In this document: piece by piece, positions 17,951 through 26,865 of the stretch
How the letters are laid out: every line of letters begins with the position of its first letter
Numbering within the stretch: the stretch's first letter is position 1
Assembly: GCA_947259045.1 (NCBI GenBank)
Contig: CAMYKZ010000008.1
Location: 1-60,333, forward strand
Reading direction: 5' to 3'
Source: an uncultured Afifella sp.
Lineage (GTDB): Bacteria; Pseudomonadota; Alphaproteobacteria; Rhizobiales; Afifellaceae
Length of the DNA: 60,333 nucleotides
The notes under the pieces: model-generated
Databases searched by the model: none
Told to the model about the DNA's origin: nothing
Seen by the model: the letters and a program-made list of their open reading frames with translations, nothing else
Program-made: the position numbers and the translations under genes

Positions 17951-19012
17951 TTACCTCGCTTTGCGCAGATCCGGGTGGAGGCTCTTTCCAAGGATGTGCT
18001 CGCTGCCGGCAATGACGTCGGCGCTGCAACCGACGATCAGCGGGTCCGGGCCGCGGACTATATGCTCGTCTTTGCCGGGATAGTTCAATGACGCCAGGAA
18101 ATGCTGCATGCAATTCAGGCGGGCGCGTTTCTTGTCGTCGGATTTGATGACCACCCAAGGGGCGTCGGCAGTGTCGGTGTAGAAGAACATGGCCTCTTTG
18201 GCTTCGGTGTAATCCTGCCACTTGTCCAGTGACTGCCTGTCGATCGGCGACAGTTTCCAACGTTTGAGCGGTTCGTTCTCCCGGGCCTTGAAGCGGCGCA
18301 ACTGTTCCTGGCGTGTGACCGAAAACCAGTATTTGAAAAGCTGGATGCCGCTGCGTACGAACATGCGTTCCAGTTCCGGGCATTGGCGCATGAATTCAAG
18401 ATATTCATTCGGGCTGCAAAAGCCCATGACACGTTCGACGCCGGCGCGGTTGTACCAGGAACGGTCAAGCAGGATGATTTCGCCGGCCGCCGGCAGGTGT
18501 TCGATGTAACGCTGAAAGAACCATTGCGAACTCTCACGTGCAGTTGGCTTCTGCAGTGCCACAACACGCGCATCGCGCGGGTTGAGATGTTCCATGAAAC
18601 GCTTGATCGTGCCGCCTTTTCCGGCGGCGTCGCGGCCTTCAAACAGGATGACGACTTTCTGACCGGTCTGTTTTACCCACTCCTGCACTTTCAGAAGTTC
18701 GGTTTGAAGCTCCGCCTTGTGGCGTTCATAGGCATCGCGCTTGATCTTGTTCTTATAAGGGTATTTGCCGTTTTCGAATGCCCTGCGATCAGCTTCCGGA
18801 ACGTTGACCAAATCGGCCGGATCATGACTTTTTACGTTGACGCCCGAATCGCCTGCGCCCTTGGCTTTGGTCGTTGCCGGTTGCCGGCCTCTGGCTGCTG
18901 GCCGGGTTTTTGCCGAAACTTGCCCGACCGTGTCTGATTCGACGTTGCTCGATTTTTCCATCAATTCCTCGATACTGATTGCGCTGCCAGTATTGCGATT
19001 AATGCCTTGCAT
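17951..19012 (-). CDS. ppk2: Polyphosphate kinase 2
   Basis: A 353-residue PPK2-family kinase, which transfers phosphate between polyphosphate and nucleotides. The Walker A motif FEGRDAAGKGGTIKRF, the lid and base motif LQKPTARESSQWFFQRYIEH, and the Walker B segment LLDRSWYNRAGVERVMGF are complete. One PPK2 domain is present (class I-like length), preceded by about 85 residues of poorly conserved, partly basic sequence. ATG at 19012 is chosen because AGGA lies about 8 bp upstream; a start 17 codons further downstream is possible. It is divergent from sdhB. PPK2 enzymes often favour nucleotide synthesis from polyphosphate, but direction cannot be deduced here. Confidence 0.92.
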   Translation of the reverse strand: MQGINRNTGSAISIEELMEKSSNVESDTVGQVSAKTRPAARGRQPATTKAKGAGDSGVNVKSHDPADLVNVPEADRRAFENGKYPYKNKIKRDAYERHKAELQTELLKVQEWVKQTGQKVVILFEGRDAAGKGGTIKRFMEHLNPRDARVVALQKPTARESSQWFFQRYIEHLPAAGEIILLDRSWYNRAGVERVMGFCSPNEYLEFMRQCPELERMFVRSGIQLFKYWFSVTRQEQLRRFKARENEPLKRWKLSPIDRQSLDKWQDYTEAKEAMFFYTDTADAPWVVIKSDDKKRARLNCMQHFLASLNYPGKDEHIVRGPDPLIVGCSADVIAGSEHILGKSLHPDLRKAR

Positions 19013-19214
19013 GAGTTGATCCTGATCAATTCGATCCCGGCGCCCGGGCGTCGGCTGCGGCACAAGGTGTCATGTCTGCGGTTGATGCGCGAAACTGCCG
19101 GGATGATATCGATCTGGAATGTGATCTGCAGCCTCGCCGTCAGCAGCCTTGCAATTGACTGGCAGGAAATGGCACATCAATCTGGCGAACATAGCAGTCA
19201 GCAAATGGAACATC

Positions 19215-19994
19215 ATGGTTCAGCTTTCACTCCCCAAAAATTCCCGCGTCACCGACGGCAAGACTTGGCCGAAACCGGATGGCGCGACGCAACTACGCGA
19301 ATTCCGGATTTACCGCTGGAGCCCTGATGACGGCCGCAACCCGCGCATCGATACGTTCTTTGTCGATACCGGCGATTGCGGTCCGATGGTTCTCGACGGG
19401 CTTTTGTGGATCAAGAACAAGGTTGACCCGACCCTGACATTGCGGCGCTCCTGCCGGGAAGGCATCTGCGGCTCGTGTGCGATGAACATCGACGGGCTGA
19501 ATACGCTGGCCTGCACCCGCGGCCTTGATGAGGTCGACGGACCGGTCAAGGTCTATCCGCTGCCGCATCTGCCGGTGGTGAAGGATCTTGTGCCTGACCT
19601 GACGCGCTTTTATGCCCAGCACGCTTTTGTCGAACCCTGGCTGAAGACGGTGTCGCCGGAGCCGCGCACCGAATGGCGCCAGTCGCACGATGACCGCGAG
19701 AAACTGGACGGGCTTTATGAATGCATCCTGTGTGCCTGCTGCTCGACATCCTGTCCGAGTTACTGGTGGAACGGCGACCGCTATCTGGGTCCGGCAGCTT
19801 TGTTGCAGGCCTACCGCTGGCTGATCGACAGCCGCGACGAGGCAACCGGCGAGCGGCTCGACGATCTGGAAGATCCGTTCCGGCTCTATCGCTGCCACAC
19901 GATCATGAATTGTGCCCAGACTTGCCCGAAGGGGCTCAATCCCGCCAAGGCCATTGCCGAGGTGAAAAAGATGATGGTTGAGAGGCGCGTCTGA
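19215..19994 (+). CDS. sdhB: Succinate dehydrogenase iron-sulfur subunit
   Basis: A 259-residue iron-sulfur protein passing electrons from SdhA to ubiquinone. [18 protein letters not shown] and a further cysteine give C80, C85, C88 and C100 for the [2Fe-2S] cluster. [16 protein letters not shown] and [17 protein letters not shown] hold the [3Fe-4S] and [4Fe-4S] ligands. The ATG at 19215 ([10 protein letters not shown]) matches the family start. It is intact but detached from sdhCDA by about 6 kb and divergent from ppk2, so it needs its own promoter within 19013-19214. I could not identify a convincing one there. Confidence 0.97.
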   Translation: MVQLSLPKNSRVTDGKTWPKPDGATQLREFRIYRWSPDDGRNPRIDTFFVDTGDCGPMVLDGLLWIKNKVDPTLTLRRSCREGICGSCAMNIDGLNTLACTRGLDEVDGPVKVYPLPHLPVVKDLVPDLTRFYAQHAFVEPWLKTVSPEPRTEWRQSHDDREKLDGLYECILCACCSTSCPSYWWNGDRYLGPAALLQAYRWLIDSRDEATGERLDDLEDPFRLYRCHTIMNCAQTCPKGLNPAKAIAEVKKMMVERRV

Positions 19995-20087
19995 TTGCGG
20001 CTTTAGATTTTATTGAACCTGGCGTGATAATGCCGCGTCACAAGACTATAGTGCTGGCGGCGTCCAGCCCGGTTTGATGAGGCGATC

Positions 20088-20612
20088 ATGCATATTCTTC
20101 TAGGTGTTCTCGGAATACTCGGCGCTATCGGTTATTACTGGTTCGTCATTCGCAATGCCAGCGATGCTGTCGGTGAGATCGCCAATGCGGCCGGCAAGGC
20201 CCGTGGCGCCTACCGGCGCAACCAGTTTCGCAAGAAGGCTGATGCGTCGACGATCAACGCCATCGACGATCCGCGGCTTGCTGCTGTGGTCATGGCGGTC
20301 GCCGTTGCCAGTTGCGAAGGTGACATGAGTGCCGAACAGGATGCGGTGCTGAGGGAAGCGATGACGGACATATTGGGCATTGACGAGCCGGTCGAGGATC
20401 TGACTTTCGCAAAATGGGCTGTGCGTGAAAACACCGACCCCAACAACATCTCCATGCGGCTCAGCCGTTTGTGGACCGGTTCGCTTGATATGAGCGAACG
20501 CCTGCAGTTCGTTGACATGGTGACCCGTGTCGCACAGGCCGGGGGCGAAGTGTCCCATGTGCAGACTGAGGCAATCGGACGGCTGAAGACACGCCTGGCC
20601 ATCAACGTCTAG
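20088..20612 (+). CDS. TerB-like domain protein with N-terminal membrane segment
   Basis: A 174-residue protein. Residues 1-20 form one membrane helix (LLGVLGILGAIGYYWFV). Residues about 60-165 are helical and contain the pattern AVVMAVAVASCEGDMSAEQD, typical of TerB/DjlA-N-like domains in which an acidic loop can bind metal. A spectrin-like charged stretch with KARGAYRRNQFRKKAD links the two. The coding end overlaps a 14-bp tandem repeat. Function unknown. Confidence 0.6.
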   Translation: MHILLGVLGILGAIGYYWFVIRNASDAVGEIANAAGKARGAYRRNQFRKKADASTINAIDDPRLAAVVMAVAVASCEGDMSAEQDAVLREAMTDILGIDEPVEDLTFAKWAVRENTDPNNISMRLSRLWTGSLDMSERLQFVDMVTRVAQAGGEVSHVQTEAIGRLKTRLAINV

Positions 20613-20647
20613 CCATCAACGTCCAGTCATCGACATCCAGTCATCAT
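20598..20647. repeat. 14-bp imperfect tandem repeat, about 3.6 copies
   Basis: Units GCCATCAACGTCTA (20598-20611), GCCATCAACGTCCA (20612-20625), GTCATCGACATCCA (20626-20639) and a partial fourth unit (20640-20647). The first unit contains the last codons of the TerB-like gene and most of its TAG stop; the rest lies after it. Confidence 0.85.
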
Positions 20648-20704
20648 TTAATTGTGACCGGTGCGGCGGCCGCGCGATACCACAAACGACACATTTTCCG
20701 TTAA

Positions 20705-20730
20705 TCTCCCGACAGTTCATATTCGGGAGA
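20705..20730 (+). promoter_or_regulatory. Perfect hairpin containing the ribosome binding site of the DUF302 gene
   Basis: TCTCCCGA (20705-20712) and TCGGGAGA (20723-20730) are perfect 8-bp inverted repeats around a 10-nt loop. The right arm contains the GGGAGA Shine-Dalgarno sequence, 5 bp before the ATG at 20736. It could be a DNA operator or an RNA structure that hides the ribosome binding site. Confidence 0.6.
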
Positions 20731-20735
20731 TTTTG

Positions 20736-21188
20736 ATGCGTCAGATGATTTTTGCCTTGTCCTGTCTGGTTCTGCTTGCCGGAACCGCCACTGCCGACGG
20801 CCAGTTGATCACCAAACAGAGCGCCAACGACGTCAAGACGACAGTTGACCGCCTCGAGGCGGCGGTTAACGAGGCCGGTGCGACGATATTCGCACGCGTC
20901 GATCATGCCGGCGGCGCCAGCAAGGCCGGGATGGAGCTTGCGCCGATGGAAGTGCTGATCTTTGGAAATCCGAAACTTGGAACGCCGATCATCAAGGCCA
21001 ATCCGCAAGCCGGCCTGGATCTGCCGATCAAGGTTCTCGTCTGGCAGGACGGCGACACGGTGATGATCGGCTATCTCGATCCGCAGGCCCTGAGAGCGCG
21101 CTACAATGCGACGGGTGCCGACGAGGCGTTCAAGATGATGGCCGGCGCACTCGGCAAGTTGACCGATGCGGCCGCTGCGGCGCCGTAG
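20736..21188 (+). CDS. DUF302 family exported protein
   Basis: A 150-residue protein with a signal peptide (MRQMIFALSCLVLLAGTATA) and a DUF302 domain covering the rest. The characteristic segments are DVKTTVDRLEAAVNEAGATI, FARVDHAGGASKAG, LIFGNPKLGTPII, DLPIKVLVWQDGDTVMIGY and a C-terminal helix. It is predicted periplasmic. The family is widespread; proposals for its role are not settled. The start is fixed by the strong Shine-Dalgarno sequence, which is itself part of a perfect hairpin. Confidence 0.8.
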   Translation: MRQMIFALSCLVLLAGTATADGQLITKQSANDVKTTVDRLEAAVNEAGATIFARVDHAGGASKAGMELAPMEVLIFGNPKLGTPIIKANPQAGLDLPIKVLVWQDGDTVMIGYLDPQALRARYNATGADEAFKMMAGALGKLTDAAAAAP

Positions 21189-21211
21189 CGCGCCAGGCCT
21201 GGACAATTCTG

Positions 21212-22108
21212 TCAACCGTCGTGGAAATGCCGGTCCGGGTTTTCGGCGAGATCGTGCACGCAATGCTTTTGCAGCCGGGCGCTCAATGTCTCCGAATCGC
21301 CGCTCAGCTGATCATTGGAAATCAGCGGGCCGAAACTGATCTGGAAGGTTTTGCCCTTCTTGTTGAGCAGTTCGTGGAAGATCGTCATGTCGCGCAGTTC
21401 CGTATTCCAGTTGGCGAACCAGTAGAACAGACCGGAATTGCGTGAGCGTACGTGAACCGGCAGGATCGGAACCTTGTGTTTGCGGGCAAGGGTCAGGAAC
21501 GACGACTGCCAGCGGCGTTCGTTGAGGCCGCCATTTTGCCAGTAGGCGATACGTCCGGCCGGGAAAATGACGATTGCGCGCTGATCCTGGAATGCCTTTG
21601 ACGACAGAAGCAGGGTTTCCCGCGTCTTTGTATGATTGCGGAATTCTTTCCGCCACTCCACCGGGATCAGCGTGTCGATAAAGCGGGGATTGACGCGGTG
21701 GGCGTCGCGGTTGGTGAAAATCGAGATATCGGGCCGAACCTGCTTCAGCGCGTCATAGACCGCAACGCCATCGGGTATTCCGGTCGGATGATTGCAGATC
21801 AGGATAAATGCGCCGTCCCTGGGAATCCGGTCCGTACCGGTAACAGCGAGATCGAGCTTCAGAAGACGGCTGACATAAGCCATCGCCTCGCGGCCTGACA
21901 GCGAGGCGATTTCATCGGCCATACGCACCGCATCATGATAACGCAGAATGCGGTGAAGAAACGGTTTGAGGATCGGCCACGCCCAACTCGACGCCAGGTT
22001 CTCGCCGCGCTCGGCAATCAGCTGGTCGACAATATGGGCCTGCTCGTTGCGCGCCGGCGTATCGATTGCCGGCGAACGTGTGCCGCTAATTTCGCCGAAT
22101 TTGGACAT
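21212..22108 (-). CDS. PlsC-like lysophospholipid acyltransferase family protein
   Basis: A 298-residue protein of the glycerolipid acyltransferase superfamily. CNHPTGIPDG (about residues 108-117) is the catalytic histidine block, here with spacing HX5D rather than the usual HX4D. FTNRDAHRVNPRF and FPAGRIAYW supply blocks II and III, and VPILPVHVRSRNS is the proline-containing block IV. The acceptor may be a lysophospholipid or an ornithine-type lipid; sequence does not decide. There is no obvious membrane helix. The start at 22108 fits a weak GAGGTG upstream. Confidence 0.75.
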   Translation of the reverse strand: MSKFGEISGTRSPAIDTPARNEQAHIVDQLIAERGENLASSWAWPILKPFLHRILRYHDAVRMADEIASLSGREAMAYVSRLLKLDLAVTGTDRIPRDGAFILICNHPTGIPDGVAVYDALKQVRPDISIFTNRDAHRVNPRFIDTLIPVEWRKEFRNHTKTRETLLLSSKAFQDQRAIVIFPAGRIAYWQNGGLNERRWQSSFLTLARKHKVPILPVHVRSRNSGLFYWFANWNTELRDMTIFHELLNKKGKTFQISFGPLISNDQLSGDSETLSARLQKHCVHDLAENPDRHFHDG

Positions 22109-22232
22109 TGCCTGTTCACCTCGCGGCCAATGTAGGAATTTAACGTTCAGATGACAATCGCTGCGTTCCATGCCAGAACACACCGCAATAACGCCGATTC
22201 ACCAAGACCGACAAAAGAGGAACGGACGAACC

Positions 22233-22757
22233 ATGGACATTCGTCGGTACAATATTCATCTCATAATCCTGACGTTTCTGCTTTCAGCCTGTGCCAGTTC
22301 CACGCCGGCACCCAAGCGCTTCAGCACACCGGAGGCAATGCCGCCTCAGGATCTGACCGGCGGAGCATCCACCGAAATTCCGGCAGAAGGATCATTGACC
22401 GGGAATCGCGAGCAAAATGTGGCAGCCGCCAGCCCGGCAGACGCAGGCCAGAATATCCCAGGCGGCGGCAGCGCCACGATCGGGCGCACAGACCTCCTGG
22501 GCGGCTGGAAGGTTGCGGCCGGGAGCGACACATGTGAATTGTTCATGTCGCTGACCGGCTGGGCCGGCGGTTACCGCGCCACGACAAAAGGGTGTTCAAC
22601 GGCGCTTCTTGCAAACGTTCAGGCCTGGAACCTGAACGAGCAGGAAGTGATTCTGCTGAATGGCGGCGGTGAAACAGTCGCGCGTCTGTTTGCGGCAACA
22701 AAAATTCGCTTCAATGGTCAGACCGAAGACGGAATCGGTGTAACTGTCTTTCGCTAA
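22233..22757 (+). CDS. omp19: Omp19-like lipoprotein with Inh (protease inhibitor) domain
   Basis: A 174-residue lipoprotein: the lipobox LLSAC places the lipidated cysteine at residue 20. Residues 21-85 are a low-complexity Pro/Ala/Ser linker. The C-terminal about 90 residues, beginning LLGGWKV and including CELFMSLTGWAGGYRATTKG, C-S-T-ALLANVQAW and a final RFNGQTEDG, match the AprI/Inh beta-barrel fold and resemble Brucella Omp19, an outer-membrane lipoprotein that inhibits proteases. AGAGGA upstream of the ATG supports the start. The symbol is by similarity recognised by eye. Confidence 0.7.
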   Translation: MDIRRYNIHLIILTFLLSACASSTPAPKRFSTPEAMPPQDLTGGASTEIPAEGSLTGNREQNVAAASPADAGQNIPGGGSATIGRTDLLGGWKVAAGSDTCELFMSLTGWAGGYRATTKGCSTALLANVQAWNLNEQEVILLNGGGETVARLFAATKIRFNGQTEDGIGVTVFR

Positions 22758-22782
22758 ACGGGAATTTTGAATATTCCGCGTG

Positions 22783-22866
22783 TGGTATAATTATCACTCT
22801 TGGTGTAATTCGTTATTATATTACAATTATTTGATCAAAGACTTTCCAAATTTAAACCGGATTTAA
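22783..22866. promoter_or_regulatory. AT-rich upstream region with repeats and a CtrA-like box
   Basis: The 226-bp gap 22758-22983 is much more AT-rich than its surroundings up to about 22870. It contains a direct repeat TGGTATAATT (22783-22792) and TGGTGTAATT (22801-22810), an inverted repeat GTAAT (22805-22809) with ATTAC (22820-22824), and TTAA-N7-TTAA at 22852-22866, the spacing of the CtrA consensus although the final C is a G. It probably holds the promoter of the gene at 22984. Confidence 0.45.
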
Positions 22867-22983
22867 GACTTCGCAGGCATGCTTGCATGATTACCTTGTG
22901 GCCTTGGCCCTGGACCCTGCGGGTTCTGTTCCTCGTCTTGATCCCGCCTGCGCTGGTGCTTCCGCCTAACCGGAGGGATTGTG

Positions 22984-23304
22984 ATGAAGAAACTAGCTTT
23001 TACGCGTTTAGTCTTCGCGAGTTTAACCGGCGTTGTTTCCGCTCTACTGGTCAGCAGCGCTGTTGCCGCGCCGCAATGCACCACGCATGAAAAAATGGTT
23101 CAGCTGTTGTCGAAACGGTTTTCGGAAGTGCCGAAAGCTGTCGGGCTGGTCGGCCAGACACGGGTCATGGAAGTGTATGTATCGCAAAAGGGATCGTGGA
23201 CGATCGTCGTCACCAATTCCGGCGGGCAGGCCTGTATTCTTGCAGCCGGCAATGATTGGGAAGACGTCCCGGACACGTTTGCAAACCTCGAGCCGGCTGC
23301 CTGA
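22984..23304 (+). CDS. Exported small protein of unknown function
   Basis: A 106-residue protein with a signal peptide of about 28 residues ending in SSAVA. The mature part reads as a compact domain with THEKMVQLLSKRFSEVPKAV, GLVGQTRVMEVYVSQKGSWT and a last block ACILAAGNDWED. I recognise this pattern from many alphaproteobacterial exported proteins annotated only as hypothetical. GGAGG about 8 bp upstream fixes the ATG at 22984. Two cysteines remain in the mature protein and may form a disulfide. Confidence 0.65.
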   Translation: MKKLAFTRLVFASLTGVVSALLVSSAVAAPQCTTHEKMVQLLSKRFSEVPKAVGLVGQTRVMEVYVSQKGSWTIVVTNSGGQACILAAGNDWEDVPDTFANLEPAA

Positions 23305-23381
23305 TTGCAGAACGGCTTGAACCGCGCCTGACCTGCGACTAGGCTTTTGCCTGGCCGCAAGCGGGCCCGGAGACGCATCGC

Positions 23382-24530
23382 ATGCCGAAGACTGTTGCAG
23401 AGCGCTACGAGGCTCTTGTCCGCTCCGGCGCGGTCGAGCCGGACCCCGGTCAATTGGCGCTTGTCGGCCAGCTGGACACTATCCTGGCCACGCTCCAGGA
23501 ACAGCGGCTGAAATCCAAGAAAAGTTCTCTCGGCTGGCTGTTTGCCCATGGCGCCAAGCCAGAACCGGTTCCCGGTCTCTATATCTGGGGCGGTGTCGGC
23601 CGCGGCAAGACGATGCTGATGGACCAGTTTTTCGAACTGGTTCCCAACGTTCGCAAACAGCGCACCCATTTTCATGAATTCATGGGCGATGTGCACACGC
23701 GCATCAACCGTTTCCGCAAGCGGCTGAAAGCCGGTGAAATCAAGGGCGATGATCCGATCGTGCCTGTCGCCGATGACATCGCCGCCGACGTCCGGCTTCT
23801 TTGCTTCGACGAATTCAGCGTCACCGATATTGCCGATGCAATGATCCTTGGCCGCCTGTTTGAGCGCCTGTTCGAACGCGGGCTGACCGTTGTCGCGACG
23901 TCCAACGTGCCGCCGGATCAGCTTTACCGCAATGGCCTGAACCGCCCCCTGTTCCTGCCGTTCATCGATCTCATTAAGGCCCATATGGCCGTATTCCATC
24001 TTGATGCGCCGAAGGATTTCCGGCTCGAAAAACTGAGTTCCGAGCCGGTTTATGTCACCCCGCTCGGATTGAAGGCCGACATTGTGCTGGACGGGCATTT
24101 TGAACGGTTGAGCGGTGCGCGCAGGGGACAGGCGGAAATGTTGTCAAACGGCACGCGGCAGATCGAAGTGGGTGAAGCGGCGAACGGGGTTGCGCGGTTC
24201 AGCTTCGACGAGTTGTGCGCCAGACCGCTTGGCGCCGGTGACTATCTCAAGATCGCCCGGGCCTATCATACCGTCATTGTGGAGGACATTCCGGTGATGA
24301 ACCCGCAGGTCCGCAATGAGGCAAAGCGGTTCATCAATCTGATTGATACATTCTACGACCGCAAAGTCCGCCTTGTCGTGTCGGCCGCCGCGCCGCCGGA
24401 CCGGCTTTGGCAGGGTTCGGCGGGAAACGAAGCGTTCGAATTTGCCCGCACCGCCTCGCGGCTGGTCGAAATGCAGTCCGATGCCTATCTGGGCGCGGAC
24501 CGCGGTGGCGATCTGGACGCTGCGGAGTGA
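23382..24530 (+). CDS. zapE: Cell division protein ZapE (AFG1-like ATPase)
   Basis: A 382-residue AAA-type ATPase. Walker A is GGVGRGKT at residues 70-77, Walker B is CFDEF at 141-145, and VVATSN is sensor 1. The conserved family segments FFELVPNVRKQRTHFHEFM, PPDQLYRNGLNR and VIVEDIPVM are present. In Escherichia coli ZapE acts at the division site; the eukaryotic relative Afg1 works in mitochondrial protein quality control. In many alphaproteobacteria the gene stands just upstream of mdh and the suc operon, as here. Confidence 0.93.
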   Translation: MPKTVAERYEALVRSGAVEPDPGQLALVGQLDTILATLQEQRLKSKKSSLGWLFAHGAKPEPVPGLYIWGGVGRGKTMLMDQFFELVPNVRKQRTHFHEFMGDVHTRINRFRKRLKAGEIKGDDPIVPVADDIAADVRLLCFDEFSVTDIADAMILGRLFERLFERGLTVVATSNVPPDQLYRNGLNRPLFLPFIDLIKAHMAVFHLDAPKDFRLEKLSSEPVYVTPLGLKADIVLDGHFERLSGARRGQAEMLSNGTRQIEVGEAANGVARFSFDELCARPLGAGDYLKIARAYHTVIVEDIPVMNPQVRNEAKRFINLIDTFYDRKVRLVVSAAAPPDRLWQGSAGNEAFEFARTASRLVEMQSDAYLGADRGGDLDAAE

Positions 24531-24626
24531 ACGAGCGGCGATAGTCTGCCGCCTGCGCAATGTTGGATGAGCGTGTCTTGCGTCACCCCTGTAATCGCGC
24601 TACTGACAACTGACATTCAACAATAG

Positions 24627-25619
<993 letters not shown>

Positions 25620-25622
25620 GCT

Positions 25623-25653
25623 GCGGCAACGCAGGCAGGCGGCAACGCAGGCA
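25623..25653. repeat. Tandem duplication of 15 bp between mdh and sucC
   Basis: GCGGCAACGCAGGCA occurs at 25623-25637 and again at 25639-25653, a perfect copy with a 16-bp period, filling most of the 47-bp spacer just before the sucC ribosome binding site. Confidence 0.9.
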
Positions 25654-25666
25654 AAAAGGGAATCCG

Positions 25667-26863
25667 ATGAACATTCATGAATATCAGGCCAAGGCGGTGA
25701 TCAAGGAATTCGGTGCACCGGTTTCCGCGGGGCATCCCGCCTTCACGGCGGACGAGGCGCTGAAAGCGGCGGAAGCTCTTGGCGGGCCCGTCTGGGTGGT
25801 CAAGTCGCAAATCCATGCCGGCGGCCGCGGCAAGGGCCGGTTCAAGGAACTCGGCGCCGATGCTGCCGGCGGTGTGCGGATTGCCAAGAGCCTCGACGAC
25901 GTCAAGGCGTTTGCATCCGAAATGCTGGGCTCGACCCTGGTCACGCACCAGACCGGCCCTGATGGCAAACAGGTCAACCGGCTGTATATCGAAGACGGCG
26001 CGGCTATTGCGAAAGAGTTCTACCTGTCGCTGCTGGTCGACCGGGAAACGGCGCAGGTCGCTTTTGTCATCTCGACCGAAGGCGGCATGAACATCGAAGA
26101 GGTGGCTGCCGAGACGCCCGAAAAGATCGTCACCTTCTCCGTCGATCCGGCGACCGGTTTCATGCCCCACCATGGACGGCAGATCGCAGATGCGCTTGAC
26201 CTGAAAGGCGACCTTGCCAAACAGGCCGGAAAGCTGGGCGCTACCTTGTACAAGGCGTTCCTGGCCAAGGACATGAGCCTGCTTGAAGTCAATCCGCTGA
26301 TTGTCACCGAAGACGACCGGCTGGTCTGTCTCGATGCCAAGATGGGGTTTGATTCCAACGCGCTGGCGAGGCACCCGGACATACTGGGATTGCGCGACGA
26401 GAGCGAGGAAGACGAGAAGGAGATCGAAGCCTCCAAATATGACCTGTCCTATATCGCGCTCGACGGCACCATCGGCTGCATGGTCAATGGCGCCGGTCTG
26501 GCCATGGCGACGATGGATATCATCAAGCTCTATGGTGCGGAGCCGGCAAATTTTCTCGATGTCGGCGGCGGCGCGACAACGGAAAAGGTCACCGCGGCGT
26601 TCAAGATCATTACATCCGACCCCAATGTGAAGGGGATCCTGGTCAATATCTTCGGCGGAATCATGCGCTGCGATATCATTGCTGAGGGCGTTATTACCGC
26701 GGTCAGGGAAGTCGGCCTGCAGGTGCCGCTTGTGGTCCGCCTGGAAGGCACCAACGTGGCCAAGGGCAAGGCGATCATCGATGAAAGCGGGCTGAACGTG
26801 ATTTCTGCCGACGATCTCGACGATGCGGCCCAGAAGATCGTCAGTGCGGTTGAGGGTTCCTGA
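25667..26863 (+). CDS. sucC: Succinyl-CoA synthetase beta subunit
   Basis: A 398-residue ATP-grasp subunit of succinyl-CoA synthetase, which couples succinyl-CoA cleavage to ADP or GDP phosphorylation. Features: MNIHEYQAK at the start, [13 protein letters not shown] for nucleotide binding, LEVNPLIVT for the metal site, [11 protein letters not shown] and [22 protein letters not shown] for contact with SucD, and RLEGTNV near the end. It is complete. Its partner sucD is not adjacent: a 194-codon exported protein gene sits between them. Confidence 0.97.
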   Translation: MNIHEYQAKAVIKEFGAPVSAGHPAFTADEALKAAEALGGPVWVVKSQIHAGGRGKGRFKELGADAAGGVRIAKSLDDVKAFASEMLGSTLVTHQTGPDGKQVNRLYIEDGAAIAKEFYLSLLVDRETAQVAFVISTEGGMNIEEVAAETPEKIVTFSVDPATGFMPHHGRQIADALDLKGDLAKQAGKLGATLYKAFLAKDMSLLEVNPLIVTEDDRLVCLDAKMGFDSNALARHPDILGLRDESEEDEKEIEASKYDLSYIALDGTIGCMVNGAGLAMATMDIIKLYGAEPANFLDVGGGATTEKVTAAFKIITSDPNVKGILVNIFGGIMRCDIIAEGVITAVREVGLQVPLVVRLEGTNVAKGKAIIDESGLNVISADDLDDAAQKIVSAVEGS

Positions 26864-26865
26864 AC

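Noticed and set aside
22887..23090. A 67-codon frame starting MITLWPWPWTLR upstream of the exported protein at 22984
   Set aside because: It overlaps the signal-peptide region of a better-supported gene in another frame and turns into out-of-frame sequence.
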